A stretch of 64,000 nucleotides of DNA, from NCBI GenBank assembly GCA_948146395.1, contig OX411559.1, forward strand, positions 32,518,708-32,582,707, read 5' to 3'. Every line of letters begins with the position of its first letter. Position 1 is the stretch's first letter. Shown here piece by piece: positions 37,691 to 52,360 of this stretch. Source of the DNA: Fragum whitleyi. Lineage: Eukaryota > Mollusca > Bivalvia > Cardiida > Cardiidae. The notes under the pieces were generated by a model. That model saw only the letters and a list, made by a program, of their open reading frames with translations, ran no database searches and was not told the origin of the DNA. Position numbers and translations under genes: made by a program.

Positions 37691-38053
37691 GTAATTCTTG
37701 CACTTTCATTAGAAAATTTAATTATTCATAAATTGAATTTATTTTGTATAAATGATTTATGGCCAAAAGCATTATCATTGCCGAATTGCCAAAATAAAGA
37801 ATAAATGAATGAATAAAGAATTAAAACGTTGAAACACTAAATCCCGACTCTTCGTTGTTTACAACACATTGGGTTAAAAGATGTATTAATTGAACAGTAC
37901 TTTCAAATTCTCTTAGCTCCATTGCTTTATGTGATGTACTTCAAAAGAAATGCGTTTTGTTAAATATCAGATTCTGTTTAATCAAACCGAGGTATTTAGC
38001 TCTAAATGAAATGATTGTTTCGCAAACAGTAATAAAACTCATAATAATCATAA

Positions 38054-38068
38054 TAATGATGGTGATGG

Positions 38069-38119
<51 letters not shown>

Positions 38120-38120
38120 A

Positions 38121-38197
<77 letters not shown>

Positions 38198-38213
38198 TAA
38201 TAATGAATTATAA
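38054..38213. repeat. Compound trinucleotide array (CTA)n(ATA)n, copy B
   Basis: About 60 bp of CTA/ACT followed by about 95 bp of ATA. Poly-Leu and poly-Val open frames across it are artefacts. Confidence 0.95.
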
Positions 38214-39630
38214 TAATAAGAAAAACTAATTTGATTTAAATGAATAGAAAATATATGTTTATCCAAACACGCTGTGCAGTAATTGTTCAACATGCGCAAT
38301 ACATGAATTTATGCGTTTTATCTATCTTTTAAGATGTTTCAAGTTAGCTTTCACGGTTATATCACGAAGCAGACTCTTCCGAGAACCTTGGCGTGCCGCG
38401 AAAACCTCTAAACTACAGCTTGAATAAGCTGTAGTTGCGAGTGTTTGGTTTCCTATCGATGACGTACTGGTATCGGATCGACATGCTATTGTCGATGCTA
38501 TATTCGGTTACTGGTGATTTACAGATCAAATGACCAGGGGGTCATATATGTGAACTTTTCAACTCGGAAACTATTGTCTCCAATCCTCCTCGATATTGAC
38601 CATTTTAGTGCTACAGATAGAAGCGATGTTTTGGATTTCCAATTTAAATAAAACTGATAATTCTCGCTCATATCCTACGTTGCGAGTACTCATTTGAATC
38701 GTCTCGCTGAGGCGATTCAAATGAGTACCAACAACAAACGATTTCATTTAGAAATAAAGATTTAAGCTTGACTTTACACCCACTTATCTGTACCTTATTG
38801 CATATTGTATATATTCATAATAATGTACACGTACATAGACACGTTGGTTGTTCACTTCAAAAATAACGTAACTACAGATTGAATCTATGTTTATTTAGAA
38901 GCATTTACTCGAACGGATGAAATTGAAATTCGGCCGTATTTGTTTCATTATACCGTAACTGCAGCCTTGCCCAATGTGTAGTTACGTTGTTTTTTTAAAT
39001 AAAAATAAGCATATAGATTTCTACGTAAGCTGTCGTGATAATTTAGCTACCAATAGTTGCTATAGTGACCAAGGGTGTTGCATATTAATGTGCACTGGAA
39101 AGCCGGGGAGTTTTAGTCGAAAACTTGTATTATCTTCATTTTTCTAAATAATATAGCTTTCGGGATTTGTAGTTTATAAGCATTTACATTAAGTTTACCG
39201 GTCTTTTCGAGAGGTAGGTGCCACTGTTCTATTTAATGTAAAAATGTATTTAAATGTTTTCAGAGATTTTTTATACAACTTTAAGAATTTCGAAATAATG
39301 ATAATAGATGAGTAAAATTTTGCACTTTGAAAACATCGAAGAACTCTATAAAATAGGGGATTACCGTTTGTTTCAGTGTAAGATCGTTTTATATTTCATT
39401 AGAATTGAGCGAACAACAAAAGTTATATATTCGTGATTGGCGGAGCCACGAGTGAAAATATAGCTTTTGTTCTTCATGAAATGAATGATCAGGCGATCTC
39501 ACTCGAAAAACGAACTATTATTCTATTTATCATTCTATAATGTGATTTTTTCACATATTTCCTTTAAAGCGCGCGATTTTGCATGTGGTTGCTACACAAT
39601 ATTCGTGGTGACGTCACTTTTTTGGTTCGG

Positions 39631-39910
39631 TCAATTGATTGATTGAATGGGTTTTACGCCGCTATCAACAATTCCGCAGTTATATCGCGGCGGTCGGAGC
39701 ACCTAAAATAGATTCCTGGAATTTCTTTCACCTGTACTACCATTACACCTTTTCCTAGCCCCCGACTGCTATCTCACATAGGTTTACGATTATCTACCCA
39801 TTGGTGAGAGACAAAAGTCGGAAAGGATATTTGCCGACACCGGGGATCGAACCCACGACTTCCAGATTGGAAGTCTTATGCCTAACCAACTGCGCTATGG
39901 TGGCGGCACC
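39631..39910 (-). mobile_element. Full-length tRNA-derived SINE (minus), second copy
   Basis: Minus strand: GCCGCCACCATAGCGCAG head, GGTTCGATCCCC box B, TAATCGTAAACCTATGTGAG centre, GATT-rich tail. The flanks TTTTTTGGTTCGG (39618-39630) and TTTTTTGATTCGG (39911-39923) are a 13-bp target duplication with one mismatch, so it is older than or as old as the copy at 32800. Confidence 0.88.
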
Positions 39911-40174
39911 TTTTTTGATTCGGCTTAGATGTCACCAGAAAGGGTGAATTGAACAAATTCAATTCAATTTCACTGGTAAGAAAGGGGAGTTTATTGAAAT
40001 GATAATCTACCGTTATTCCTTGGTAAATCACCGAAAAGGATTAAAGGTATTTTTTTTAATAAAAAATATGTAGTTAAGATCCTGCAGATGTTGGATCAAA
40101 GAAATAACTTATCGATAAGAGGGTAGACTGGCAGCCATCTCTTAAATAGAAGTACATTATTGAGATATGTAAAT

Positions 40175-40492
40175 ATATAATACATACTTTGTGTATTATA
40201 TGAAAAAAAATATCTAACGAGGTTGGGAGAATTGATCATTGTCGAGGCTCTGCCGAGACAATTGTCAATTCTCACAACCGAGTTTGATATTTTTTTCATA
40301 CAATACACTAAGAATGTATTATATTTATCTTATAACCTCTTTTTGTCTTGTTTTCGTCGATGTTTCTTACCGAAATGCAAGTTTCTAAAAATAACTGTAT
40401 GATATTATTGTTCTAAAAATAACTATGTGATATCATAAAAAATATCATACGGGTTGTTATCACACGGATACTTGTATAGTTATAAGATAATA
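40175..40492. mobile_element. Dispersed MITE, shared with 59263-59554
   Basis: Common blocks include ATATCTAACGAGG, TTCTCACAACCGAGTTTGAT, GTCTTGTTTTCGTCG, AATAACTATGTGATATCATA and a GTTATAAGATAA end. The copy at 59263-59554 lies in intron 3 of the nuclear-receptor gene. Confidence 0.7.
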
Positions 40493-40578
40493 CATTTTAG
40501 TCAATGTCTACTTTCTGTTTCTTTGAAGAGAAGTAAACTCAATTTAAGGTCTGAATGGTTCAACTTTCTTATCTACCT

Positions 40579-40793
40579 AGCGTGGCTCCCAGACTGTCAG
40601 TTAGTTTTAGAATTAATAAGGTAGACCACTCAAGTGTAACTATTTAATTTCAAATTACCTCCCATATTCTCAAAAACTGACACTGATCGGCCAGTCAGAG
40701 AATATAAGCTGATAAGAAATTTTCTTTCTCTAGTTGAATTGGCTTATTTTTTCACAATACTTCAGATCAGGGGGATGGGAGCCAGTCTATTAT
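40579..40793 (+). mobile_element. 215-bp MITE with GGCTCCCA ends
   Basis: Inverted ends TAGCGTGGCTCCCA and TGGGAGCCAGTCTA. An inverted copy with the same body (GTCAGTTAGTTTT, ATTACCTCCCATATTCTC, GAGAATATAAGCTGATAAG) is at 44377-44583. Confidence 0.75.
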
Positions 40794-40977
40794 CTACCTT
40801 GTTATAAACTTCTAGAAACAGGGCCCAGGCTAATAAGAGGGCAGGATTATCCTAAGAAATCAATTTATTGGCTTACTTTAAAAGAAAAGTCTATGAGCGC
40901 AGTACGGTACATGTGTGTCGGTGGTTGAAATCATAAACTTTCATGAACTTATGAGAGGCTATACAATATGTTATACC

Positions 40978-41765
40978 TGTATGATTGTACTTGTACAATC
41001 GGAATGGTTAGCTCAAAGCCCGGCTCGAACGTGATAAGGCCATTGGTTCAAGCACCTGACTGGTAGCGGCTGCATAATTTTCTTTGTCTTTGACATGTAT
41101 GATTTATACAATACTGTAAATGAATTTTCAAAACTGAGCTCTAACGTAGGTGCCGAGTCCATTAGGTTACATTCCTGTCTGTTTTGGCAGTGCTAAATTA
41201 TATAGTAAATTGGCACATTTTGCCAGTCTGTAGCTCCTTTAAAAAACAAATTTGGGCTAAATAACTTAGTGCGGCTTAAAGGGCTTTTTCATGCTCTTGA
41301 ATATCATCATTTTGAGGTCGTTGTTCCATGAAATAGTAAGGTTAGAAAAAATGGTGTGCTCCTTTTGCCACATTGTTATAATGTTTAAATAACAGGAAAG
41401 TGCTTGAAATGAGGTTCAGCCAAGTGCCTTACCTCTGCTACATTGCATGAATAGTTCTAAATGAATCTTAGTGGGAACTATTTTTTCTGAGAGCCTGACC
41501 TTTGATTGTTGTTCCCAAGTAAGGAAACTCTTTTGTACCATGAGAATTTTTAGGGTGTTTGTGCGCCATGAAAAATTGTGGTAAAATGAAGTGCCCATGA
41601 ATGCATTTTCTGGACATAGATTTCAAGAGCAAAGAATTGTTTTTTAAGACATGAAAACTTTTTTTTTTTGGCCTAAACGACTTTTTTGAGGAGCTACGAA
41701 CGTACCGTCAAAATGTGCCGATTTACTCATAATTTAACACGGCCGAATCAGACAGGAGTGTAACC
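40978..41765. repeat. Uninterrupted composite repeat (copy B)
   Basis: Same sequence as 26236-26281 plus 30777-31285, but without the 4.49-kb insertion; the empty CCGG lies at 41020-41023. It starts near GTATGATTGTACTTGTACAA and ends with the MITE at 41165-41765. Confidence 0.85.
41165..41765. mobile_element. 601-bp MITE with GGTTAC...GTAACC ends, relative of the Mutator-like element
   Basis: Ends GGTTACATTCCTGTCTG and CAGACAGGAGTGTAACC are inverted repeats that extend with gaps for over 100 bp. Its right half matches the 471-bp direct repeats that flank the transposase at 1698-5921. It encodes no protein, so it is probably a non-autonomous relative. Confidence 0.75.
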
Positions 41766-44376
41766 ATAACCGCTCTTGCGCATGGGCGCATTTCACGTGA
41801 TCAAAATCTCATTTACATATTTTCCTTCGTACGGCATTTTATGCGTTTTCCGACAAAGCCACCGTTTGTCGATTGATTTTAAACTTTTATGTAACCGATC
41901 TGTCATTAGAATTAATCAAAATGACTATTTAAAGAATTTGCACGAAAAAGCGGATTTTGTCTTACTCTAAACGTACATGGGGGATTTTAAGGCTTGTTAA
42001 ACCTGTTTTATCTAAATTGAAAAAATGGCGCGGGGATTTAGCGGTTAAAAGAAGATTTAAAGGCACGCCGCGCAAAATCTACCTATAGTGCAAATGATGT
42101 CGGCTAAACTGTATTAGAATAGCGGATAAATGTATATATGTAGATTTGTCAAAGATAAAAGGGGGTATCATGAGATTTTACCTTGGGGCACACCGCGTGA
42201 CGTACACTGTTGATTAAAATTAAAACGTCATTGATAAGTGACAAATTAATAATAATTAGGGTTTAAGTTGAGAAGATAAACACAACTTTTTCTCCACTTA
42301 TCCCTCGACAAATTAAAGGAGATTTTTTTTCTTGTCCATCATCAACATCAACTAAAAAGAGTATATTTCTTTCTATTTTTTTAAAGAAGAAGTAAGTGCT
42401 TTCTTCGTTAAAGGAATGTTTTTTATCCCTTCATATAAACGTTCTAAGGCTTAATATACAACCGTACCATTTATAAATTTTTCCTGGTATCCACTTACAT
42501 TCGGTTGTCCACGGACAAGTAGTATTGATAAAAATGCTTGTCCGCAGGTAGAAAAGCCCGTGTCGGACAAGCCGGGCATTCAAATCCACAACCCTGCATA
42601 AATCACGTGAGATCAATAGTATATAGTTTCACAAGTTTAAGTTCACGATCAAATGCCAATTTTGTCTATACCTGTATAGACAAAATTGACTTTTGATCGC
42701 TTACTCAAACGTGCATCTAAAGCATGATCTGCGGAAAACTATTGTAGGCGTAATGTAAAGGCATTGAAAATGTTTTTGTGTTTGAATTACCCTTTGTTAT
42801 AAATATCATTGATATACAGGTGATTTCTTGAGAACATAGATGATAATTGTTAGTTTCAGCGTAATTATCTATCCCTTTTTACAATGAAAGCCGTATTTTG
42901 ACGAGTTTCAGAGCCACGAGGGAAATTAGCCCCCCCCCCCCCCCCCCCCCCTGTTGCCTGATAATAACATTTCCATGTATATTCAATCACGATTGTGTAA
43001 AAAAAGGAAAACGAACCCCCAATTTCAGCTATTTCTATGCTCGACTCCAGCCCTCAAAGAAATCCCAGATCCGCCGTTGTACAAAGTAGACACATTAAAA
43101 GGCTATTCAGAATATAAACGCATAACTCAACATTACACACGGGTAAAGGTGTATTAATGACATTATAATAACAATGAGGTCACCCAAAGTTCAACACTAT
43201 ACAAACCTAATCCATTTCTATAACCAATAGCGTCTACTAGTCGGAACAAGTAACAATCCTATTAATTTCACTATTAATTTCCGAAATGTAGTGGGGATTT
43301 TTAAAATTTAATCCAAATAACCTGTCGCGTGTGCGAATATTTTAGGTGTGTTGGATTTTATGGCCGTATCGGGGATTTCCTATTGAACCGTCCTAGATAT
43401 TTTAAGTTGTTTGTATACACATTCGCTTGACGCGTCTATTTATAGAACAGCGTAACTAATCTGTATTATTGTATGTTACATACTATAAGAAAAGTACATT
43501 GTGCATTTAGTTCTATTATCGTTCATACTAAATTATCGACTTTCCATTATCGATTTATGTCATAGGTAGACTCTACTTAAGGGAATAAAGCTTGTCGGTG
43601 CACGATCGAATTCAAGACTGGATGCTACTTAGTTCGATGGTAAAGGTTGACGGATAATATTGAACTCAGGTAGGTTCGCGAAATTTCTAATAAACAATCT
43701 TTCGATTTTGCAAACTGTGATTTTATATCTATAGATCTAGATCTGTGCCACATGTTATTCAATGATCCTGAATTAGATCTAGCATTTTGTAAAAGCGTAT
43801 TGAAAGTCTATGTATACAAATTACGCAGATGCGTAGGAAAAGGCCATTTATATGTCGAGATAGCACTTTGCAAGTACAATTTAGTTCAAAGCGGGATATT
43901 ATTTGTAAAGAACAATCGCACCGTTTGTCATCTCTAACACGGACCCAAATATATATATAGTATAGGCTATATATTTAGAATCCCTGTCTCTAAGAAACGC
44001 AAGACAGGATTTCCGCCAAGGAATCATTCCGCCAAATCACTTGTCTTGCGATCCACCTTTGCTCGGTAATGGTTAAAAAGCACTCGCAAATTCTATCTAT
44101 CTATCTCTTGACTGGCGAGCCTGTCTTAATCTATCCAGCTACAGGGTAGCGAAGATTGGACAGGTTTACCAGTCTATCTAGCTATTTCTGGATACTGTTC
44201 ATCGCTCTTTCGAGTGTTACAGACAGGAAAGTACACGTCGGAATGTTAGTCAAGTGAAAGAAGTAAAAGAAAAGATCTGACATGTCAGATAAGTGAAAGT
44301 ACATAAAATTAGTCCTAAGTATTGGTTAATTTGATGCGTGTTTCAAATTTAGAACGCTCGTCCGTGCACTAGACTG
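41766..44376. other. Intergenic DNA with scattered hairpins
   Basis: No gene seen. Contains a hairpin with TTTTGTCTATACCTGTATAG at 42656-42688 (a related hairpin lies at 58090-58125), a poly-C run at 42931-42951, and only short open frames. Confidence 0.5.
42931..42951. repeat. Poly-C run
   Basis: About 21 consecutive C. Poly-Pro frames across it are artefacts. Confidence 0.95.
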
Positions 44377-44583
44377 GCTCCCGCCCCACTGATCTGAGTA
44401 TTGTGAAAAAAAAGCTAAATATCAACTAGAGAAAGAAAATTTCTTATCAGCTTATATTCTCTGACTTGCCGATCAGTGGTCAGTTTTTGAGAATATGGGA
44501 GGTAATAGAAAAGATAGTTACACATGAGTCGGTCTACCTTATTAATTTCAAAACTAACTGACAGCCTGGGAGCCAGGCTAGAC
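44377..44583 (-). mobile_element. MITE with GGCTCCCA ends, inverted copy
   Basis: Reverse complement of 40579-40793 with moderate divergence. Confidence 0.75.
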
Positions 44584-44620
44584 TATGCATGTTCACCGTT
44601 ATTCTTGGCACATGACTAGT

Positions 44621-44873
44621 TCTACCGGGGCCCGTTTTACTAAAGTTCCTACGAAAAAAATGATCGTAAGTCAATATCACAAATCGTACCTGGTGATTTC
44701 ATTCATTGTTAGATTTTGCCTTGCAATATCTCATTGGAATCGTCTTTGGAAGACGATTCTTATGAGATATTGCATTGCAGAATCCCATGTTTAGTTTCTA
44801 CTGTAGACGCGATTTTAATTTTTGACTTACGCACAAAATGATCGTAAGATGTTTAGTAAAACGGGCCCCAGGT
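44621..44873. mobile_element. MITE with GGGCCCGTTTTACTAAA ends
   Basis: Inverted ends GGGCCCGTTTTACTAAA and TTTAGTAAAACGGGCC, with inner TGATCGTAAG inverse pairs and a central ATCGTCTTTGGAAGACGAT dyad. A second copy, reversed, is at 47728-47973. Confidence 0.75.
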
Positions 44874-45149
44874 TTCTAGATCAATTCTGAGTAGCACTTT
44901 CAGCTGTAGGCTACATGGGTGACACGTCTTTTTAATTTTGGAAACCTTTATTTCGGGACTGGCATTTAGTCAGTGGACGATCAAAGTGTCGTTACTGCAT
45001 GAACCCTACAGTTGGTGACGACATTTTGCAATCTAACTGAGGACAAATTTTCATAAATGAATTGATTTCGGGTGGGTTTTTTGGTAATGAGTACATATAT
45101 ATAAAAAAAAGTGCCAATTAGATTATGTGAAGGCACCCCAACTCGAATG

Positions 45150-45275
45150 AACGCGGATTTTTTCAAAGGGCGGTAATAAATATCGCTAGTTTCGACTCGC
45201 TCCTCCCAATCATTCGATTTCATTTCGAAATCGTTCAAAAGGCATTCACCTTGTCAGTTTCTCGATGTTGTTAAC
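45150..45275 (-). mobile_element. Partial ACCTCC-family MITE
   Basis: Contains GGCGGTAATAAATATCGCTA, then ATTCGATTTCATTTCGAAAT and CATTCACCTTGTCAGTTTC, the reversed end of the family. Confidence 0.5.
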
Positions 45276-45527
45276 TCACATTAATTACCTTAGAAAATAT
45301 GCGCAATTATTAAATACATGTATATAAGTTTTTAGCTCATCTTTTTTATTATTTTGTTTAAGTTTCTGCAAAGGATACATTTCCTCGTAGCAGAAGTTTA
45401 CCACCATTAGCCCAATCGGTATTTTTCTGGTTACCAAGTCAATAAAAATGGTCCGATTTTTATCTTGAAAGCGCGACTGGATTACGATAAATGTAAACTC
45501 GTGACAAAGCATAGGAAATTCTGGGCA

Positions 45528-46135
45528 AGGGCGTAACTTCCATTACGCACATGACGCAAATGCGTAATAGAAAAAATCCTCTTTCGAAGAATGTCGTTGA
45601 TGAATGATCATAACATCGAAACTACATCTTTCTCAAGCTGTAGTTACGATGTTTTGATTATTCACCAACGATCAAACTATAGACAAGGGGAACGCCGGAC
45701 AATCATCTTTTGTCCCAGTCCACACATTACCTTTATCCTATATATTCTATGTTGGTCGCGATCTGAATAGGTATCAACTTCAAAATCCTAGTTACGCCCA
45801 TGCTAAGTCTTTTTAATGACGATGCTCTTGGTACCAAACAAGGGCGTAGCGCCAATTACGCAATTTACGCAAGTGCGTAAAAGAAATAATCATCTGTTGA
45901 TTGATATCGTTGATGAATGATCATAGCATCGAAACAACAGCTTATTCAAGCTGTAGTTACGATGTTTTGATCATTCACAAACGCTGAAACCATACAGAGG
46001 GAGTTGACGCAAGGCATTCATCGTTTGTCACAGGTCTCATCTCGCCTTTACCCTTTATATTCTTTAGTTATCGCCTTCTGAGCGCGTATGAATTTCAAAG
46101 TCCTAGATACGCACATGCCAAAGTCACCGTGAAAG
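45528..46135. repeat. Two tandem copies of a repeat of about 310 bp
   Basis: Both begin AGGGCGTA with TTACGCA motifs, then share TCGTTGATGAATGATCATA, GCTGTAGTTACGATGTTTTG and a final TACGC(C/A)CATGC. Starts are near 45530 and 45840. Each holds a small CTGTAGTTACG palindrome. Confidence 0.75.
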
Positions 46136-46314
46136 CCTAGTGCAATCCTAGCATGGCGGGCGATGCATATCCATGATGATCCCATTGTTCTTTACGCACA
46201 CGTTTCTATGACGCCTTAATTAACACGGATAACGTTGCTAATAGATACATCTACACTTCATATTTTATCAACACTCATTATTGATTTTCAGTATTTTAAC
46301 AATGCCTTTATTCC
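46136..46314. other. Short intergenic stretch
   Basis: No gene or repeat structure recognised. Confidence 0.4.
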
Positions 46315-47154
46315 TTGGCTAATTTCGCCTGAGACTCTGTTTATTTTCCGTGAGTGAAATCGGAAAAATCACCGATGATCGACGAATTCCGCCAATAAGC
46401 ATTAGGATTTAACTGTTTGCTGGATCTATGTATTCCACTCAGACCTGTGGTATAGTGGTTAAGACATCTGTCTCTGATGTAAGAGAACCCAAGTTTAAAC
46501 CGTGAAAGAGAAAGTATAATTTTATTCCCTCGAATGTTCTTTTTTTTTTACAATCACATAAACAAGACGGAGGGTGTATCGGGGTTTTTTCACTTTGTTG
46601 TAATTTTGAGGACATATTTTTTCATATATTGAGTTACCTTTTATATATTAAATAACAACAGCAAAGGTTGCTGATACAGGGTGCCTTTGTGGTTACCTTT
46701 GTAACGGTTTTTTGACAGGTTCGAAAAACGGAAAATTTTGCTGTTTTCTGAAAATTGGGAAACATCTTTTCCTCGTGGTTTTAAGACAAATAAGTGCAGT
46801 CTATATCTCACTTTTATACAACAATTAAAGATTAATTTCATCTTAGAATGAATCAGCAAGAAGTGGTCGTTTGATAATTGAACAAAAATTATAATCCCCA
46901 ATAGTGAACTTGTAACAGAGACGAAAAAAATATGAACAAGAAAGAAAAAAAGCACCTCGGAGACTTGAACCCATAGGCTACACGTGTGATTGAGAGCGAT
47001 ACACCTTAACCAACTGAGCTATTTTTTCTTACTCTCACTCGCTTGTTAAATTGCGTATTTATAAATGTGTTACAAACGGTTTATTGAATAAGAACTCGGA
47101 GATCTTCCGAAGATATACGAAGTATGCACAGAGTCTCAGGCGAAATTAGCCAAA
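46315..47154. mobile_element. 840-bp inverted-repeat element containing two tRNA-like heads
   Basis: The ends TTGGCTAATTTCGCCTGAGA and the inverse TCTCAGGCGAAATTAGCCAA match for about 26 bp. Inside the left end is a plus-strand tRNA-like stretch (GTGGTATAGTGGTTAAGAC, about 46446-46510); inside the right end is a minus-strand one (about 46953-47022, with GGTTCAAGTCTC as box B). Neither folds into a proper cloverleaf by eye, so they are SINE heads or tRNA pseudogenes. Confidence 0.55.
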
Positions 47155-47727
47155 TAATAACACTCACGTGTTACGGTTATAGGTATAGGTGTATTTTCAA
47201 AACTGAGCTCTGACGTAGGCGCTGAATCAATTACCACATGTATATCGGGTATATTTAAAAAGCATATGATACATTTGTAAGATAATTTGTATCTTTTTTA
47301 GGTATTGTTTAAACCTGTTTTATCTATTTTGAAAGAAAAGCACGGGAATTAAACCGTTAAAAGTAGATTGCACGGCTCATCGCGCAAAATCTACCTGTAG
47401 CCTATATTGAAATTGATATACACGCAGAATGCAAATTCTACGAGAGAATATATATAGGCCGCGACACGGGGACAATGTCGGGGGTGGAAGTGGGGTCAGA
47501 AATTTGGGTACTTCATTTTCTTTTCGGGGATAGGGATTTGGAGCTTGATGCAGGTTAAAGTAGAGATCAACGGATAATTTCTCCAGCCACCACGAAATAA
47601 CTAAAAAACTGTTATATGTGGCTTAAAACCTCCTTGGAAACAATACGCACTTTCATTATAGCGGATCATATGAAAATGCATAGACTGTTGCGCCAAAAAA
47701 TTGCTCATTGATGTTTGAACACCGGGG

Positions 47728-47973
47728 GACTGTTTTACTAAACATCTTACGATCATTTTTTGCGTAAATCAAAAATTATAGTTGCTTCTATAGTAGTAAT
47801 GAAATGATACATTCTTTCATTCACCATCTCATAAGAATCGTATTCTTAAGACGATTCCAATGAGATATTGCAAGACAGAATCTAACTATGAATGAAAACC
47901 AAAGGTACGATTAGTATTTTTGACTTACGATTATTATGATTTTTTTTTGTTAGAAGTTTATTAAAACAGGACC
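47728..47973. mobile_element. MITE with GTTTTACTAAA ends, second copy
   Basis: Carries ACTGTTTTACTAAACATC, TTACGATCATTTTTTGCGTA, a CGTATTCTTAAGACGATTC dyad and a degraded right end. Reversed relative to 44621-44873. Confidence 0.7.
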
Positions 47974-48044
47974 CAGAAAACGATTTATGATAATGGATAT
48001 TTAAATAAGCGTTCCCTTTGTAAAAGTAACCTGTCCTAAACATG

Positions 48045-48445
48045 TACAGTTAATAAATCGTGAAATGACAAGATGAATGATTTTGGAACGAAGTTGAATG
48101 AGTAGGTGGAGCGAACTTTGAGTTTTAATAAAGGGTGCAATTCGATATTGCCAATTTTGTTCAAGATGAACAAAATTGGCGATATTTATTACCCCCCCCC
48201 TCTAAAAATATACGTTCTTTTCAGTTTGTCTTCATAGATTAATCAGATATCTTAAAATCCGCACCAGCCAATAAAATCAGAGAATAAATTGATCGATTTG
48301 ATTCAAATGTTGATCGTATTGAACGATTTCGAAACTCGAATCACGGAGCGAATTGAATGAGTCTTTTAAATGAATGAATGGAGCGTTTAGTATGCGATGC
48401 AGAACGGGTTTTGATTGGAATGACAGTCGAATTTACGATGTTACA
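48045..48445 (+). mobile_element. ACCTCC-family MITE, nearly complete
   Basis: Left end AATCGTGAAATGACAAGATG, internal hairpin CGATATTGCCAATTTTGTTC with its complement, and right end GACAGTCGAATTTACGATGT. About 400 bp and a good reference copy for the family. Confidence 0.7.
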
Positions 48446-49842
48446 AATGTAAAGTCGTCGTTGTACCTTTTATCGCCTCTTTAGCTTCACTGGCCGAAGG
48501 CCATTTGGTCTATTGTCATGCCGCTGTGTCCGTCATGCGTCCATCAGCCCCTGCGACAGTGCGTCCATGCGTCAGGTCGTAAACATTTTCTTCAATTATT
48601 TTCTCCTCAGAAATTACTGGCTAGATTTCACCCAAACTTCACAGGAAGGATGTTTGGGTGACCTTCTATTAAATTTGTTCAAAGATTTCTGATCAGATGA
48701 AAAAATATACCTTTACTGGGCGTGGCTAATTTTTTCATTTATGGTAATAAGTGATACATTTTCTTAGAATCTAAATTACGGATTTCAACCAAATTTCACT
48801 GGTGTGGTCCTTTAATGCAGACCTGGGGTAATCGTAATCGGTAATCATGATTACATGTAATCGATTACAATTTTCAGGTAATCATATTGTAATCGGTAAT
48901 CGGAGCATTTCTGATTATATGTAATCGTAATTTAATCGATTACATTGCAAAAAGGCCTGTAATTATGATTACATCTCGATTACATTATGATTACATTTGT
49001 TGTATTTGCAAGTACAAGCTTTGAAAAAAATATATTCAATGACAGTTATTTATGGCAATTTTTTTTATACTAAAATAATGGTCCTAGGTTTTAGTATTGA
49101 ATACAAATATGTCATATGAATATACTGTCAAGGTAATTGGAGTGACTAGATAGAACTTGAATTGAGAAGAAGATTTTCCCAAAACAGATAATGTATTGGG
49201 AAAAATAATGAAAATGTTAAATTTTCATTTGGCTTTATAGGAAATTTCTATTATAGTCTTATACCCAAGAATTGAACTGTTGTTTTTTCCCCTAGTTTAG
49301 AACATTCTGGTTCTTGCTTTAAGTATTGAAAATTCAAACTAGTCAAAATGTCTTATGAACATGAAGTGTTATAATGATAATTTTAAAGGTGTTAAGAAAT
49401 TAAAAGAAGTGTCAGTCTCATCTAAGATAATCTATAGCCTCTGGCACTTTTAAACAATTACCTGTCAATAACCCTTTATTAGTATTTGACAGCCCATGAT
49501 AGTTATATTTTGAATTTCATTTATATATTGGCAAAACAACTTAATCTTCTCTTCTTAGAATAATTTTCATTTGTATGATCAATTTCTCACATCCAAATAA
49601 CACGACAAAAGTTCTACGGAAATGAATCTATGCTATGATTGTCCCATTACAATACCATGCAGGTATCTTGATGTTGGTTCATTAGGGTAAATCTTAGAGT
49701 CCATTTGGCAAAATTAAATAAAGTACTGCAAAACATGGGATTGTTATTACACTATCTTTTGAACTTTTCCAACAAAGTTAAATGAGCCTAAAAGACATTT
49801 GACACATCCATTACGTTTTACAGTTTGACATGCCGTTTCCAT

Positions 49843-52360
<2,518 letters not shown>

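Larger units (their letters stand above)
32428..41520. repeat. Segmental duplication, copy B
   Basis: Collinear with copy A in the same orientation, offset by about 13.5 kb. Copy B has insertions at 32800-33072, 33832-34310 and about 39480-40977 that copy A lacks, and is missing the three insertions of copy A. The segment at 35864-36065 also differs from copy A's 21860-22045 and resembles 19310-19420 instead. Confidence 0.85.

Noticed and set aside
38048..38299. Poly-Leu/poly-Val and poly-Ile frames (also 24236-24454)
   Set aside because: Translation of CTA/ATA trinucleotide arrays.
46446..47022. Two tRNA genes (46446-46510 plus, 46953-47022 minus)
   Set aside because: The stems do not pair well by eye; more likely SINE heads or pseudogenes.
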